DNA from: Planctomycetota bacterium
GTDB taxonomy: Bacteria > Planctomycetota > Brocadiia > Brocadiales > Bathyanammoxibiaceae
Length of the DNA: 10,629 nucleotides
Assembly: GCA_030623665.1 (NCBI GenBank)
Contig: JAUXLO010000041.1
Location: 1-10,629, forward strand
Reading direction: 5' to 3'
Shown: positions 1 to 6,495 of the stretch, in pieces
Layout: every line of letters starts with the position of its first letter
Numbering within the stretch: the stretch's first letter is position 1
Translations under genes and position numbers: made by a program
Notes under the pieces: generated by a model
Databases searched by the model: none
Told to the model about the DNA's origin: nothing
Seen by the model: only the letters and a program-made list of their open reading frames with translations

Positions 1-2
1 AG

Positions 3-518
3 TGCCGTCTGAGCGAGTCCCGCACAAGGGTTGTCTTCGGCACGGGCAATATCTTTGCAGACCTCATGTTCATCGGTGAGGGCCCCGGATACGAAGAGGA
101 CAGGCAGGGTCTACCCTTTGTGGGGAGAGCCGGTCAGCTCCTGACCAAGATAATAGAGGCCATCAAGCTCACCCGCGACGAGGTGTATATAGCCAATATG
201 GTCAAGTGCCGCCCGCCTGAGAACCGTACCCCGAGACAAGACGAGATATTTATGTGCAGCACCACCTACCTCAAACATCAGATAGAGTGGATAAAGCCAA
301 AGATCATCTGTGCCCTGGGTAATGCAGCTACCCAGAACCTGCTCCATACCACCAAGGGCATAAGCGCACTCAGGGGCCGCTTCCACGATTATGAGGGTAT
401 AAAACTGATGCCCACGTTTCACCCCGCTTATCTGCTCAGAAACCCCGGTGACAAGGACAAGTGCTGGCAGGACATGAAGAAGGTCCGGGCCATGCTGGAT
501 GAGCTGAAGGCAGACTGA
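3..518 (+). CDS. Uracil-DNA glycosylase, family 4 ([4Fe-4S] type), 5'-truncated by window edge
   Basis: Removes uracil from DNA as the first step of base-excision repair, in the cytoplasm. The frame is open from base 3, and the residues before the first ATG (66) read like the family (CRLSES..., then VVFGTGN, then DLMFIGE), so the true start lies left of the window and ATG 66 is internal. Visible motifs are GEGPGYEED followed by GLPFVGRAG (uracil-pocket region, usually GEAPGxxED), [14 protein letters not shown], and near the C-terminus HPAYLLRNP. The family binds one [4Fe-4S] cluster through four cysteines. Three are visible: the first residue of the fragment, the Cys in VKCRPP and the Cys in IFMCSTTYL. 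The fourth should lie three residues upstream of the edge. TGA at 516-518. No terminator is evident; the gene runs straight into a palindrome-rich spacer. Family identity is secure; only the N-terminus is missing. Confidence 0.95.
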   Translation, partial: CRLSESRTRVVFGTGNIFADLMFIGEGPGYEEDRQGLPFVGRAGQLLTKIIEAIKLTRDEVYIANMVKCRPPENRTPRQDEIFMCSTTYLKHQIEWIKPKIICALGNAATQNLLHTTKGISALRGRFHDYEGIKLMPTFHPAYLLRNPGDKDKCWQDMKKVRAMLDELKAD

Positions 519-821
519 TACCACGATCAGTTTTCTTGGCCCCCACCAGGATGAACGAAGACCCTTGATGTGGGGGCAGGTCGCCGTGCCTGCCCTGGAA
601 ATTTATAAGGGCAACCATCCGCCTCAGGCGGACTACCCCTATAATCTGCCTATAGCTTCCCCATTCATGGGGCGATATAAATAGCTCAATTAATCGAGCA
701 GCTACAAAGTATTTTCGTAGGGACAGGTTTTTAAACTTGTCCGCATTTCCCTTCCCCTTGATGGGGGAAGGATTGAGCGATCCCAGCCCGCACAACTGTC
801 GTAGTTGCCCCGTTTATGGGG
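519..821. repeat. Gene-free spacer with a run of short palindromes, several GTAG-headed (REP-like)
   Basis: No convincing gene lies here. The spacer holds: GGGCAGG/CCTGCCC with an 8-nt loop (574-595); TCCGCCT-C-AGGCGGA followed by CTAC (618-636); CCCCAT-TC-ATGGGG (659-672); a 16-nt palindrome with one mismatch (684-699) followed by CTAC (702-705); GTAG directly followed by 10-bp arms with one G-T pair (717-742); CCTTCCCC/GGGGAAGG (750-771); and GTAG plus two bases, then GCCCC/GGGGC (801-822). CTAC read on the minus strand is GTAG, so units occur in both orientations. A GTAG foot beside an imperfect hairpin is the hallmark of REP elements moved by RAYT (TnpA-REP) transposases. That link is inference, since no such transposase is in the window. 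Confidence 0.7.
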
Positions 822-1019
822 CTATTCAGCATACCTCTTATACAGCTTATAGCCACCGAATAACAGGGTGATTGCCGTTATAACCAGGAGTGCGGTCCTG
901 AATCCCTGAAGATACTCAGCGGCATGGCTGAACCTGCTGCCCACAAAAAAGCCCAGCAAAAAGAAAAATACGTTGCAGACTATGAATACAAACACCCAGA
1001 ACCTGGACGTCTTCGCCAT
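822..1019 (-). CDS. Small two-helix membrane protein of unknown function
   Basis: I do not recognise this 65-residue protein. It has a short basic N-terminus (MAKTSR), then two hydrophobic stretches, about residues 7-27 (Phe/Val-rich, with GFFVGSRF at the end) and 41-56 (ALLVITAITLLFGG), and a basic tail (KLYKRYAE). This fits a small inner-membrane hairpin protein. The start is supported by an AAGGTGAG ribosome-binding sequence just upstream of the ATG on the minus strand (revcomp of 1022-1029). It follows the UreH-like transporter gene on the same strand after about 196 nt, a gap that holds the 1077-1128 palindromic element, so co-transcription is possible but unproven. Its stop codon overlaps a GCCCC/GGGGC hairpin (807-822) with no T-tract after it. 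Coding status rests on the ribosome-binding site and the coherent membrane profile. Confidence 0.6.
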   Translation of the reverse strand: MAKTSRFWVFVFIVCNVFFFLLGFFVGSRFSHAAEYLQGFRTALLVITAITLLFGGYKLYKRYAE

Positions 1020-1076
1020 TTTCTCACCTTAGAACCTTTACAGGAGTTGCCTAAACGTTCTGTGTCACTCTGTAAG

Positions 1077-1128
1077 ATGTAGCGTGCGAGTTTATCTCGC
1101 ACGTGCGACGCAAGGTCGCACGCTACAT
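1077..1128. repeat. BIME-like cruciform element: two GTAG-headed hairpins in opposite orientation
   Basis: A 13-bp perfect inverted repeat frames the element (1077-1089 and 1116-1128). Alternatively it folds as two adjacent hairpins, GTGCGAG-tttat-CTCGCAC (1084-1102) and GTGCGAC-gcaag-GTCGCAC (1103-1121), closed by an outer ATGTAGC/GCTACAT stem. GTAG stands at the left foot (1079-1082) and CTAC at the right foot (1123-1126). This is the layout of a bacterial interspersed mosaic element built of two REP units facing opposite ways. It lies between the transporter and the small membrane protein, and could act as a transcript-end or mRNA-stability element. Confidence 0.75.
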
Positions 1129-1215
1129 GTCGAGCAAGTCACGCCGAAGGTGGACCTGCCTATAGCACGGCCCGATAGCTACATAACAGTTTTTTTTTGG
1201 AACTACCAAGAGGGC
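1129..1215. other. Short spacer downstream of the UreH-like gene, with a nine-T tract
   Basis: No gene is seen. The only marked feature is a run of nine T on the plus strand (1190-1198), which reads as nine A in the direction of the transporter transcript. No GC-rich hairpin precedes it in either direction, so I do not call it a terminator. Confidence 0.4.
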
Positions 1216-1839
1216 TCATATACCCAAAAACATGACGCCCGCTCCGGTAAGGGCTATTATCCCGCCGGCCATGACATGCGACCATCGCTCCATATGTACC
1301 ATCCGCCTGCCGGGCAACAGCCCCATGCCGAGGAACGCCAGCATGCTCTGGGAGACTATCATAAGCACGGTGATTAGAGAAAAGGCCACCGTGGTGAGCC
1401 ATACCCCGTACCAGCCGTGTTGAACGGCCAGGAACATGAGGGGTATAAGCGGTTCGCAAGGACCAAAGATGAATATGGCTATCAGGGCCCAGACGGTTAC
1501 CGTCTTGGCGTTGTCCATATGGAGGTGGTTGTGTCTAAGGTGCTTCAGGCCCCAGAGGGCGTAGGCTGCACCGAAACCGATGAGCAGGAAGCCGGCTATG
1601 TTCCCCCTGAACGACTCTGCGCCCTCAAGGTGGAACAGGCCGAGGCCCAGAAAAATACCCAGCGCCCCGAGGACGATGCTCGACCCCACATGCGCCGCAC
1701 CTGCAAGGAGGCTTACCATGATGAGCTTCTGGCGCGACCAGCCCTGGGCCTTGGCTATTGAGGCGAAGGGCAGCCAGTGGTCGGGTGCAAGTGAGTGCAC
1801 AAAACCGATGCCCACCGCCGATAATATTAATGCTTCCAT
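1216..1839 (-). CDS. UreH/NicO-like integral membrane transporter (probable metal ion)
   Basis: A 207-residue polytopic inner-membrane protein with about six hydrophobic helices. Helix 1 carries HSLAPDH (H15, D20, H21), matching the H-x4-D-H signature of nickel/cobalt transporters of the NicO/RcnA type and of UreH-like domains. A second helix has AGAAHVGSS (H50). Between the third and fourth helices is a short histidine-rich loop (H100, H103, H105, H107), plausible for metal binding. FGPCEPLIPL (126-134 and onward) is also strongly conserved-looking. The likely role is export or import of a divalent metal such as Ni or Co; related DsbD_2/SafE-like families move other substrates, so the substrate is open. 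ATG at 1839 is chosen because it begins the first helix; no strong ribosome-binding site is visible. It is divergent from the sirtuin gene across 81 nt. No urease, hydrogenase or metal regulator gene is in view. Confidence 0.75.
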   Translation of the reverse strand: MEALILSAVGIGFVHSLAPDHWLPFASIAKAQGWSRQKLIMVSLLAGAAHVGSSIVLGALGIFLGLGLFHLEGAESFRGNIAGFLLIGFGAAYALWGLKHLRHNHLHMDNAKTVTVWALIAIFIFGPCEPLIPLMFLAVQHGWYGVWLTTVAFSLITVLMIVSQSMLAFLGMGLLPGRRMVHMERWSHVMAGGIIALTGAGVMFLGI

Positions 1840-1920
1840 ATCATAGAATCCATTACGGTAATATGGTAGATTTTTGTATGCACAGGAATTATTGTACCCG
1901 GAAGAAGAGCATTTTAAGTC

Positions 1921-2709
1921 ATGGCAATAATAAAAGCAATAGATGAAATATCGTTACCGCGCCTTTGCAAGGTTAGTTCGTGCGTGGTAATGACTGGTGC
2001 AGGGGTATCCGCTGAGAGTGGTATCCCCACTTTCAGGGACGCCCAGACAGGGCTGTGGTCGAGATTTAATCTCCAGGAGTTGGCCACCCCGGAAGGCTTT
2101 GAGGCAAATCCCAGGCGGGTTTGGGAGTGGTATGAATATAGGAGGCGTATCATCAAAAAGGCCAGCCCCAACCCCGCTCACTACGCCCTGGTTAGGCTGG
2201 AGGGTTTGTTTCCAAAAGAATTTTGGCTTATTACACAGAATATTGACGGCCTGCACGCCAGCGCTGGCAGCAAGAATGTAATAGAACTGCACGGCAACAT
2301 TTTTAGAAATAAGTGTTTTAGGTGTAGTGCCCCTGTGGAGTTAGCAGAGGATGTTGCAGGTTCTGCGGAATTACAAAAGCGGGAAGAAATACCGCCCAGG
2401 TGCCCTCGCTGTGGTGGCAACGTGAGGCCGGATGTGGTCTGGTTCAATGAACCACTGCCCGGGGAATGTATAGATAAGTCCATAAAACACTCGTCAAGGT
2501 GTAAGGCGTTCTTTGTGGTGGGTACATCTGCCGCTGTCTACCCCGCCGCACAGTTACCCACGGTTGCAAGGCGAGCCGGGGCATGTCTGGTGGAAATAAA
2601 TACCGAACCGACCCCCGTGACGGACTACGCCGACTTTACCATCCTGGGCAAGGCAGGAGAGATACTTCCCAAACTGGTAGAGCGTATGGAGCAGTTCAGC
2701 GTGACATAG
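1921..2709 (+). CDS. Sir2-family NAD-dependent protein deacylase (class III sirtuin)
   Basis: Removes acyl groups from protein lysines using NAD+, giving nicotinamide and O-acyl-ADP-ribose, in the cytoplasm. All core motifs are present in order: GAGVSAESGIPTFR (26-39, NAD binding), TQNIDGLH (105-112), the catalytic His in ELHG (H124), a zinc site of C132, C135, C161 and C164, RPDVVWFNE (169-177), GTSAAVYPAA (201-210) and VEIN (224-227). The Tyr-x-x-Arg pair Y71/R74 (in WEWYEYRRR) is the class III mark that in CobB and SIRT5 favours acidic acyl groups such as succinyl. The length of 262 residues is normal. No strong Shine-Dalgarno precedes ATG 1921; a GA-rich stretch (GGAAGAAGAG) lies somewhat far upstream. 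A role in regulating acetyl-CoA synthetase is typical, but nothing nearby points to its target here. Confidence 0.95.
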   Translation: MAIIKAIDEISLPRLCKVSSCVVMTGAGVSAESGIPTFRDAQTGLWSRFNLQELATPEGFEANPRRVWEWYEYRRRIIKKASPNPAHYALVRLEGLFPKEFWLITQNIDGLHASAGSKNVIELHGNIFRNKCFRCSAPVELAEDVAGSAELQKREEIPPRCPRCGGNVRPDVVWFNEPLPGECIDKSIKHSSRCKAFFVVGTSAAVYPAAQLPTVARRAGACLVEINTEPTPVTDYADFTILGKAGEILPKLVERMEQFSVT

Positions 2710-2717
2710 CGTTTGGT

Positions 2718-2765
2718 GTAGCATAACAGGCCCGCTCCGGTGCCTGGCCAATGCAAAGGAGCCGG
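2718..2765. repeat. Possible degenerate repeat copy or bidirectional terminator between converging genes
   Basis: This lies between the converging sirtuin and small exported protein genes. GTAG (2718-2721) is followed by CAGGC/GCCTG arms (2727-2731, 2742-2746). The 16 bases at 2734-2749 match 7277-7292 at all but a couple of positions, suggesting a decayed copy of the GGGCAGG-type repeat. A competing pairing, GCTCC (2734-2738) with GGAGC (2758-2762), could form a larger hairpin. No T-tract follows on the plus strand, so terminator function is uncertain. Confidence 0.35.
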
Positions 2766-2768
2766 TAC

Positions 2769-3104
2769 CTAGTCGGTGCAATAGAATGTGACGCGGTTGC
2801 CCGGGAAGACATTTTGACTCTCGGAGTCTATTAGCTTGTAGCCGTATTCAAGCGGGTAACAGAATACGTCATAGTCGGTCAGCGACTCAACCTCGATGGT
2901 GCAACCCTTGCCTTTACGGTCAATGCAGGTGTAGGAGGGCTCCGGACCTGTGCTCCTGATCACGTACTTGGCGGGGACCTTTCCGCCGGTTTCTTCATCT
3001 ATTAGCGTACACCTTATTTCAGACTTCCCGACGGCACAAGATAGTTGCGTAAAAAGGGCCAGAACCATCAGGCAGGCCAACCTTGTGATCCCAAGTTTAC
3101 TCAC
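2769..3104 (-). CDS. Small exported cysteine-rich protein of unknown function
   Basis: I do not recognise this 111-residue protein. It has a signal peptide (basic start, then a hydrophobic core LACLMVLALFTQLSCA). A Cys at 23 sits where a lipobox Cys would be, but Q at -3 is atypical, so it may be cut by signal peptidase I or II. The mature part has five cysteines (32, 60, 68, 82, 109), enough for two disulfides plus one free thiol, and an aromatic-rich C-terminal half (DVFCYPLEYGYKLI) that looks beta-rich. The start is GTG: AAGGAG lies five bases upstream, whereas the ATG within that spacer is out of frame and stops after one further codon. It is 54 nt downstream of cysK on the same strand, so co-transcription is likely, with no evident functional link. 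Confidence 0.75.
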   Translation of the reverse strand: MSKLGITRLACLMVLALFTQLSCAVGKSEIRCTLIDEETGGKVPAKYVIRSTGPEPSYTCIDRKGKGCTIEVESLTDYDVFCYPLEYGYKLIDSESQNVFPGNRVTFYCTD

Positions 3105-3109
3105 AACAT

Positions 3110-3115
3110 CTCCTT
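3110..3115 (-). promoter_or_regulatory. Ribosome-binding site fixing a GTG start
   Basis: AAGGAG on the minus strand, five bases before GTG 3104. It decides the start of the small exported protein, because the nearer ATG (out of frame) meets TGA two codons later. Confidence 0.8.
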
Positions 3116-3158
3116 TCTAGAGTTTGGACGATTCAAACGTTGACGTATTGTACCCCTG

Positions 3159-4115
3159 TTACCTGCCCAGATACTTCTCGCCCCTGTCCGGAAAGATGGT
3201 TACTACCTTCTTGCCATTACCAAGCTCTCGGGCAATCTTTATAGACGCAAAGGCAGCGGCGCCGGAGGAGATGCCCACTACCAGGCCCTCCTCCCTGGCA
3301 AGACGGCCGGTCATATCCATGGCCTCGTCATCGCCCACTGTTACCACCTTGTCGATAATGTCCTTGTTAAGAAGCTTGGGCAAGAACCCTGCGCCTAGAC
3401 CGTGGATACCATGCACGCCGGGTTTACCGCCTGAGATAACGGCGGAGTTTCTTGGCTCCACTGCGATTACCTGTACGGATGGGTTTTTTGCCTTGAGCAC
3501 TTCGCCCACACCGCTGATGGTCCCCCCCGTGCCAACGCCGGCCACAAATGCGTCAAGTTCACCCCCCGTGGTCTCAATGATCTCCGCGGCGGTTGTCCTT
3601 TTGTGTATCTCCGGATTCACCGGGTTCTCAAACTGGTTGAGCATGAAGAAATTGTTGGGGGGTTTTTTTAGTATGTCATGCGCCCTCGTAATGGCAGCGG
3701 GCATCCCCCCGGAGGCATGGGTTAGTTCTAAAGTTGCCCCGTAGAACTGTAGCAGCGCCTTCTGTTCGCCCGCCACGTTATCCGGCATTACTAATATAAG
3801 ATTGTAGCCCCGTACGGCGGCAATCATGGCGAGCGATACGCCTGTGTTGCCACCGGTAGGTTCTATTATGGTAAAACCCTTCTTTAGTTTGCCTTCTTTC
3901 TCGGCAGCCCGGATTATCCCCAGGCATATCCTGTCCTTTACGCTTCCTGTGGGATTGCTCCCCTCAAGCTTTGCCACTACTTCCGCACAACCCTCCTCTA
4001 CCACCCTGCGCAACCGGACCATAGGGGTATTAAACACCAGCCCAAGTGCATCAGTGGCGATTGGTTTGTTGGATGCGGTAAGTCCGCCGGACACCTTGCC
4101 GCCTTCTGTTACCAT
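3159..4115 (-). CDS. cysK: Cysteine synthase (O-acetylserine sulfhydrylase family, PLP fold type II)
   Basis: Makes L-cysteine from O-acetylserine (or a related activated serine) and sulfide, in the cytoplasm. Family motifs are clear: NTPMVRL (29-35), NPTGSVKDR (54-62) with the PLP lysine K60, PTGGNTGVSLA (86-96, the substrate loop), QFENPVNPEIH (161-171), the PLP phosphate loop GTGGTISG (195-202), GISSGAA (281-287) and FPDRGEKYLGR at the end. The substrate loop has Gly where PTSGNTG is usual. The length of 318 residues is normal, with an N-terminus about 12 residues longer than typical; no better start lies inside. AGGAG lies about 16 nt before the ATG, which is rather far. It is divergent from nifUS, so the gene making cysteine faces the genes that use it as sulfur donor. 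A CysM or cystathionine-beta-synthase-like specificity cannot be excluded. Confidence 0.92.
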   Translation of the reverse strand: MVTEGGKVSGGLTASNKPIATDALGLVFNTPMVRLRRVVEEGCAEVVAKLEGSNPTGSVKDRICLGIIRAAEKEGKLKKGFTIIEPTGGNTGVSLAMIAAVRGYNLILVMPDNVAGEQKALLQFYGATLELTHASGGMPAAITRAHDILKKPPNNFFMLNQFENPVNPEIHKRTTAAEIIETTGGELDAFVAGVGTGGTISGVGEVLKAKNPSVQVIAVEPRNSAVISGGKPGVHGIHGLGAGFLPKLLNKDIIDKVVTVGDDEAMDMTGRLAREEGLVVGISSGAAAFASIKIARELGNGKKVVTIFPDRGEKYLGR

Positions 4116-4168
4116 TAGGCTGCGAATCTTCTCCTAAGCTAGTGTGATGTAAGAGTATATGGGTTGGG

Positions 4169-4197
4169 ATTATAAGCCTGCAGATGTGTAATCGCAA
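4169..4197 (-). promoter_or_regulatory. Candidate sigma70-type promoter for cysK
   Basis: On the minus strand, TTGCGA (4197-4192) and a perfect TATAAT (4174-4169) are separated by exactly 17 nt. Transcription would begin near 4162, giving a leader of about 47 nt before the cysK ATG. Spacing and -10 match the consensus; the -35 matches at four of six positions. Confidence 0.65.
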
Positions 4198-4214
4198 GTG
4201 AATTTCCTGCAGAT
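4177..4214. repeat. 9-bp direct repeat CCTGCAGAT flanking the cysK -35 box (possible operator)
   Basis: CCTGCAGAT occurs at 4177-4185 and 4206-4214, 29 bp apart start to start, close to three helical turns. Each copy contains the palindrome CTGCAG. The first copy lies in the -10/-35 spacer of the candidate cysK promoter and the second just upstream of its -35. This placement suits a regulator site, but two copies of a 9-mer are modest evidence. Confidence 0.35.
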
Positions 4215-4380
4215 CGTTTCTCTTCATAAGCGCATCTCGCTGTTTGATTTGTGTTTATGTGGAGAGTGTACTACCCGTTTCAGTGGTTTGCAAAAATTTT
4301 ATTCGATTTTTAGAAATTATGTGATCCTGGGTAAAGTGCTGTGCGTGACTGTGCTGGCACACGTGCGGGTTCCTTATTTC

Positions 4381-4409
4381 TTGACATAAACATAGCAGTG
4401 GGATATCAT
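4381..4409 (+). promoter_or_regulatory. Candidate sigma70-type promoter for the nifU-nifS-glutaredoxin operon
   Basis: A perfect TTGACA (4381-4386), a spacer of exactly 17 nt, then TATCAT (4404-4409, five of six matches to TATAAT). Transcription would start near 4416, giving a leader of about 38 nt. A sigma70-type promoter, with no obvious sigma54 -24/-12 GG...GC element, argues against classic NifA/sigma54 control. Confidence 0.7.
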
Positions 4410-4453
4410 ATATTTTTTGCTAACCAGCGGCTTTTTTCCTCTAAGGTTGTCCA

Positions 4454-5287
4454 ATGTGGGATTATTCAGAAAAGGTAAAGGACCATTTCTTTCACCCTCG
4501 AAACGTGGGTGAGATACCGGATGCCGACGCCGTGGGCGACGTGGGCAATATAGCCTGCGGTGATGCCTTACGGCTTACCCTCAAGCTGGATAACGGCCGG
4601 ATAGTAGACGCCAAGTTCAAGACCTTTGGCTGTGGCAGCGCAATCGCTGCCGCCAGTGCCCTGACTGAAATTGTCAAGGGCAAGACGATGGAGGAGGCCG
4701 AAAAGATTACCAACCAGGATATTGCAGACTACCTGGATGGCCTGCCGAAAGAGAAGATGCATTGCTCGGTAATGGGCGAGGAGGCATTAGAGGCCGCCAT
4801 AGCCGACTATCGGGGCTTCGAAAAGGCACCCGCCGAGGAAGGCGCTATCATATGTAAGTGCTTTAGCGTGACCGATACGATTATTGAACGGGTAATCAGG
4901 GGAAATAACCTCTCCACTATTGAACAGGTAACAAATTACACCAAGGCCGGAGGCGGTTGTAAGTCCTGCCATCCCGACATCCAGAGGATTATAAACGAGG
5001 TCAGGGGGGCCGAGGTTGCGGTGGCACCCAAGCGTGCAAAGAAGATGAGTAATATCAAGAAGATGAAGCTAATCCAGGAGACTATAGAGAAGGAGGTAAG
5101 GCCTGTTCTTATGCTGGAAGGCGGCGACGTGGAGCTTGAAGATATAGATGGAGACACCGTGTATGTGTCCTTCAGTGGAAGTTGTGCCGAGAGTCCCGGC
5201 GCCAAGGCCACAACAAGATCAACCGTCGAATCGAGGCTCAGGGAGTTTGTTACCGAGGAGCTGGTAGTCGAAGAGGCAGCTTCATGA
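4454..5287 (+). CDS. nifU: NifU, Fe-S cluster assembly scaffold (three-domain type) with altered C-terminal motif
   Basis: Cytoplasmic scaffold on which [2Fe-2S] and [4Fe-4S] clusters are built from NifS-derived sulfur. Domain 1 (about 1-125) is IscU-like, with scaffold ligands C35 (followed by G36, D37), C60 and C104 and the run IADYLDGLP before the third Cys. Domain 2 (about 130-185) is the BFD-like [2Fe-2S] ferredoxin domain with CKC (C134, C136) and CKSC (C169, C172). Domain 3 (about 201-270) is an Nfu domain ([13 protein letters not shown]). Its usual CxxC reads GSCAESPG: C244 is kept but the second Cys is Ser247, so it may not bind a bridging [4Fe-4S] cluster normally. At 277 residues it is shorter than Azotobacter NifU, mainly in the linker before the Nfu domain. 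The stop overlaps the nifS start (ATGA), implying translational coupling. Confidence 0.96.
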   Translation: MWDYSEKVKDHFFHPRNVGEIPDADAVGDVGNIACGDALRLTLKLDNGRIVDAKFKTFGCGSAIAAASALTEIVKGKTMEEAEKITNQDIADYLDGLPKEKMHCSVMGEEALEAAIADYRGFEKAPAEEGAIICKCFSVTDTIIERVIRGNNLSTIEQVTNYTKAGGGCKSCHPDIQRIINEVRGAEVAVAPKRAKKMSNIKKMKLIQETIEKEVRPVLMLEGGDVELEDIDGDTVYVSFSGSCAESPGAKATTRSTVESRLREFVTEELVVEEAAS

Positions 5288-6489
5288 ACAAGACGGTATA
5301 CGTGGATAATAACGCCACCACCAGGGTAGCGGACGAAGTAGTGGAGGAGATGCTACCCTATTTTAAGGAACTTTACGGCAATCCCTCCAGCATGCACACC
5401 TTTGGTGGCCAGCTTCACAAGAGGATGGAACATGCCCGTGAGAGGGTGGCTGATCTTATCGGGGCCGACCCTTCCGAGATAGTGTTTACCAGTTGCGGGA
5501 CAGAGAGCGACAATGCTGCCATACGAGGAGTACTGGAATCATACCCCAAGAAGAGGCATATAGTTACCACGCGGGTGGAACACCCGGCCGTGCTTAGTCT
5601 GTGCAGGCACCTCGCCCTGCATGGCTACGAACTTACCGAGATTGGCGTGGACAGCGAGGGGCTCTTTGACCTTGAGGAGTTGAGAGCAGCTATAAGGGAC
5701 GACACGGCCATTGTGTCAGTCATGCATGCCAATAACGAGACCGGTGTAATCTTCCCTGTGGAGGGGGCCGCCCGCATAACGAAGGAAAAGGGGGCCATAT
5801 TCCACACCGATGCAGTCCAGGCGGTGGGCAAGCTGCCGATGGACATGAGCAAGAGCAACATAGACCTGCTGGCGCTTTCCGGCCATAAACTTCACGCACC
5901 CAAGGGTGTAGGCGCCCTCTACATCAGGCGCGGCGTAAAATTCCAGCCGTTGATAATGGGGGGGCACCACGAGCACGGCAAGAGGGCTGGGACGGAGAAC
6001 ATACCGTATATAATTGGCCTCGGCAAGGCATGTGAGCTGGCGAAGGAATATATAAAGGAAGAACAGGACCGTGTAAAAAGCCTGAGGGATAAACTGGAGG
6101 AAAATCTACTCACGAACATCCCTAACGCCAGGCTGAACGGCCATAAAACGCTCCGGCTTCCCAACACAACCAACATCAGCTTTGAATATATAGAAGGTGA
6201 GGGCATACTGCTCTTACTTAGCGAGGGCGGTATCTGTGCCTCCTCCGGATCGGCCTGCACGTCAGGCTCACTGGAGCCCTCTCACGTCCTGAGGGCGATG
6301 GGCGTACCGTTCACCGCCGCGCATGGATCCGTGAGGTTCAGCCTGAGCCGTTACAACACAGAGGAAGAGGTTGATTATATCGCACGAAGCATACCCCCCA
6401 TTATGAAGAAACTGAAGGATATATCTCCGTACGCCAAGGAGATAGAGGAATTGGAACAAAAGGCAGCTTCAACCGCTAACAGGGGCTAA
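5284..6489 (+). CDS. nifS: NifS cysteine desulfurase (PLP-dependent)
   Basis: Converts L-cysteine to alanine and passes the sulfur as a persulfide to NifU. The true start is ATG 5284, overlapping the nifU TGA by ATGA; the longer open frame from 5182 only re-reads nifU. The protein has 401 residues and starts with the classic VDNNATTRV. Visible features: [13 protein letters not shown] (68-80), H100 in VEHPAVLSL (stacks on PLP), ANNETG (149-154), [10 protein letters not shown] (174-183), the PLP lysine K202 in [18 protein letters not shown] (234-239), [15 protein letters not shown] (292-306) and the active-site Cys C325 in [16 protein letters not shown]. The short active-site loop marks it as group I NifS/IscS; the whole resembles true nitrogen-fixation NifS closely. 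It sits between nifU and a glutaredoxin gene 6 nt away. Confidence 0.97.
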   Translation: MNKTVYVDNNATTRVADEVVEEMLPYFKELYGNPSSMHTFGGQLHKRMEHARERVADLIGADPSEIVFTSCGTESDNAAIRGVLESYPKKRHIVTTRVEHPAVLSLCRHLALHGYELTEIGVDSEGLFDLEELRAAIRDDTAIVSVMHANNETGVIFPVEGAARITKEKGAIFHTDAVQAVGKLPMDMSKSNIDLLALSGHKLHAPKGVGALYIRRGVKFQPLIMGGHHEHGKRAGTENIPYIIGLGKACELAKEYIKEEQDRVKSLRDKLEENLLTNIPNARLNGHKTLRLPNTTNISFEYIEGEGILLLLSEGGICASSGSACTSGSLEPSHVLRAMGVPFTAAHGSVRFSLSRYNTEEEVDYIARSIPPIMKKLKDISPYAKEIEELEQKAASTANRG

Positions 6490-6495
6490 AAAACT

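Larger units (their letters stand above)
4116..4453. promoter_or_regulatory. Divergent control region between cysK and nifU
   Basis: This 338-nt spacer is more AT-rich than the flanking genes and holds no convincing gene. It contains a sigma70-like promoter for each flanking gene (4169-4197 minus, 4381-4409 plus), and a 9-bp direct repeat CCTGCAGAT at 4177-4185 and 4206-4214 that brackets the cysK -35 box. About 180 nt separate the two promoters. I saw no recognisable riboswitch or tRNA. Confidence 0.6.

Noticed and set aside
436..795. Minus-strand open frame of 119 codons across the palindrome-rich spacer
   Set aside because: Its sequence is the translation of the hairpin repeats and it overlaps the end of the uracil-DNA glycosylase gene on the other strand. 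No ribosome-binding site and no protein-like pattern.
574..822. CRISPR array
   Set aside because: The palindromes differ in sequence and spacing; there is no constant direct repeat with regular spacers and no cas gene.
807..822. Hairpin as terminator of the small membrane protein gene
   Set aside because: On the minus strand no T-tract follows the stem, and the stem overlaps the stop codon; it fits the GTAG hairpin group better.
1190..1198. Nine-T tract as a plus-strand terminator
   Set aside because: No GC-rich hairpin stands just before it and no plus-strand gene lies upstream to be terminated.
1084..1377. Plus-strand open frame running from the cruciform into the transporter gene
   Set aside because: It starts inside the inverted repeat and continues antisense to the UreH-like gene; composition is that of a shadow frame.
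4198..4389. Plus-strand open frame of 63 codons in the cysK/nifU spacer
   Set aside because: It covers the candidate promoter region, has no ribosome-binding site and shows no recognisable protein character.
5182..5283. N-terminal extension of NifS
   Set aside because: These codons re-read nifU in another frame; the NifS family begins at ATG 5284 with VDNNATT close to the start.
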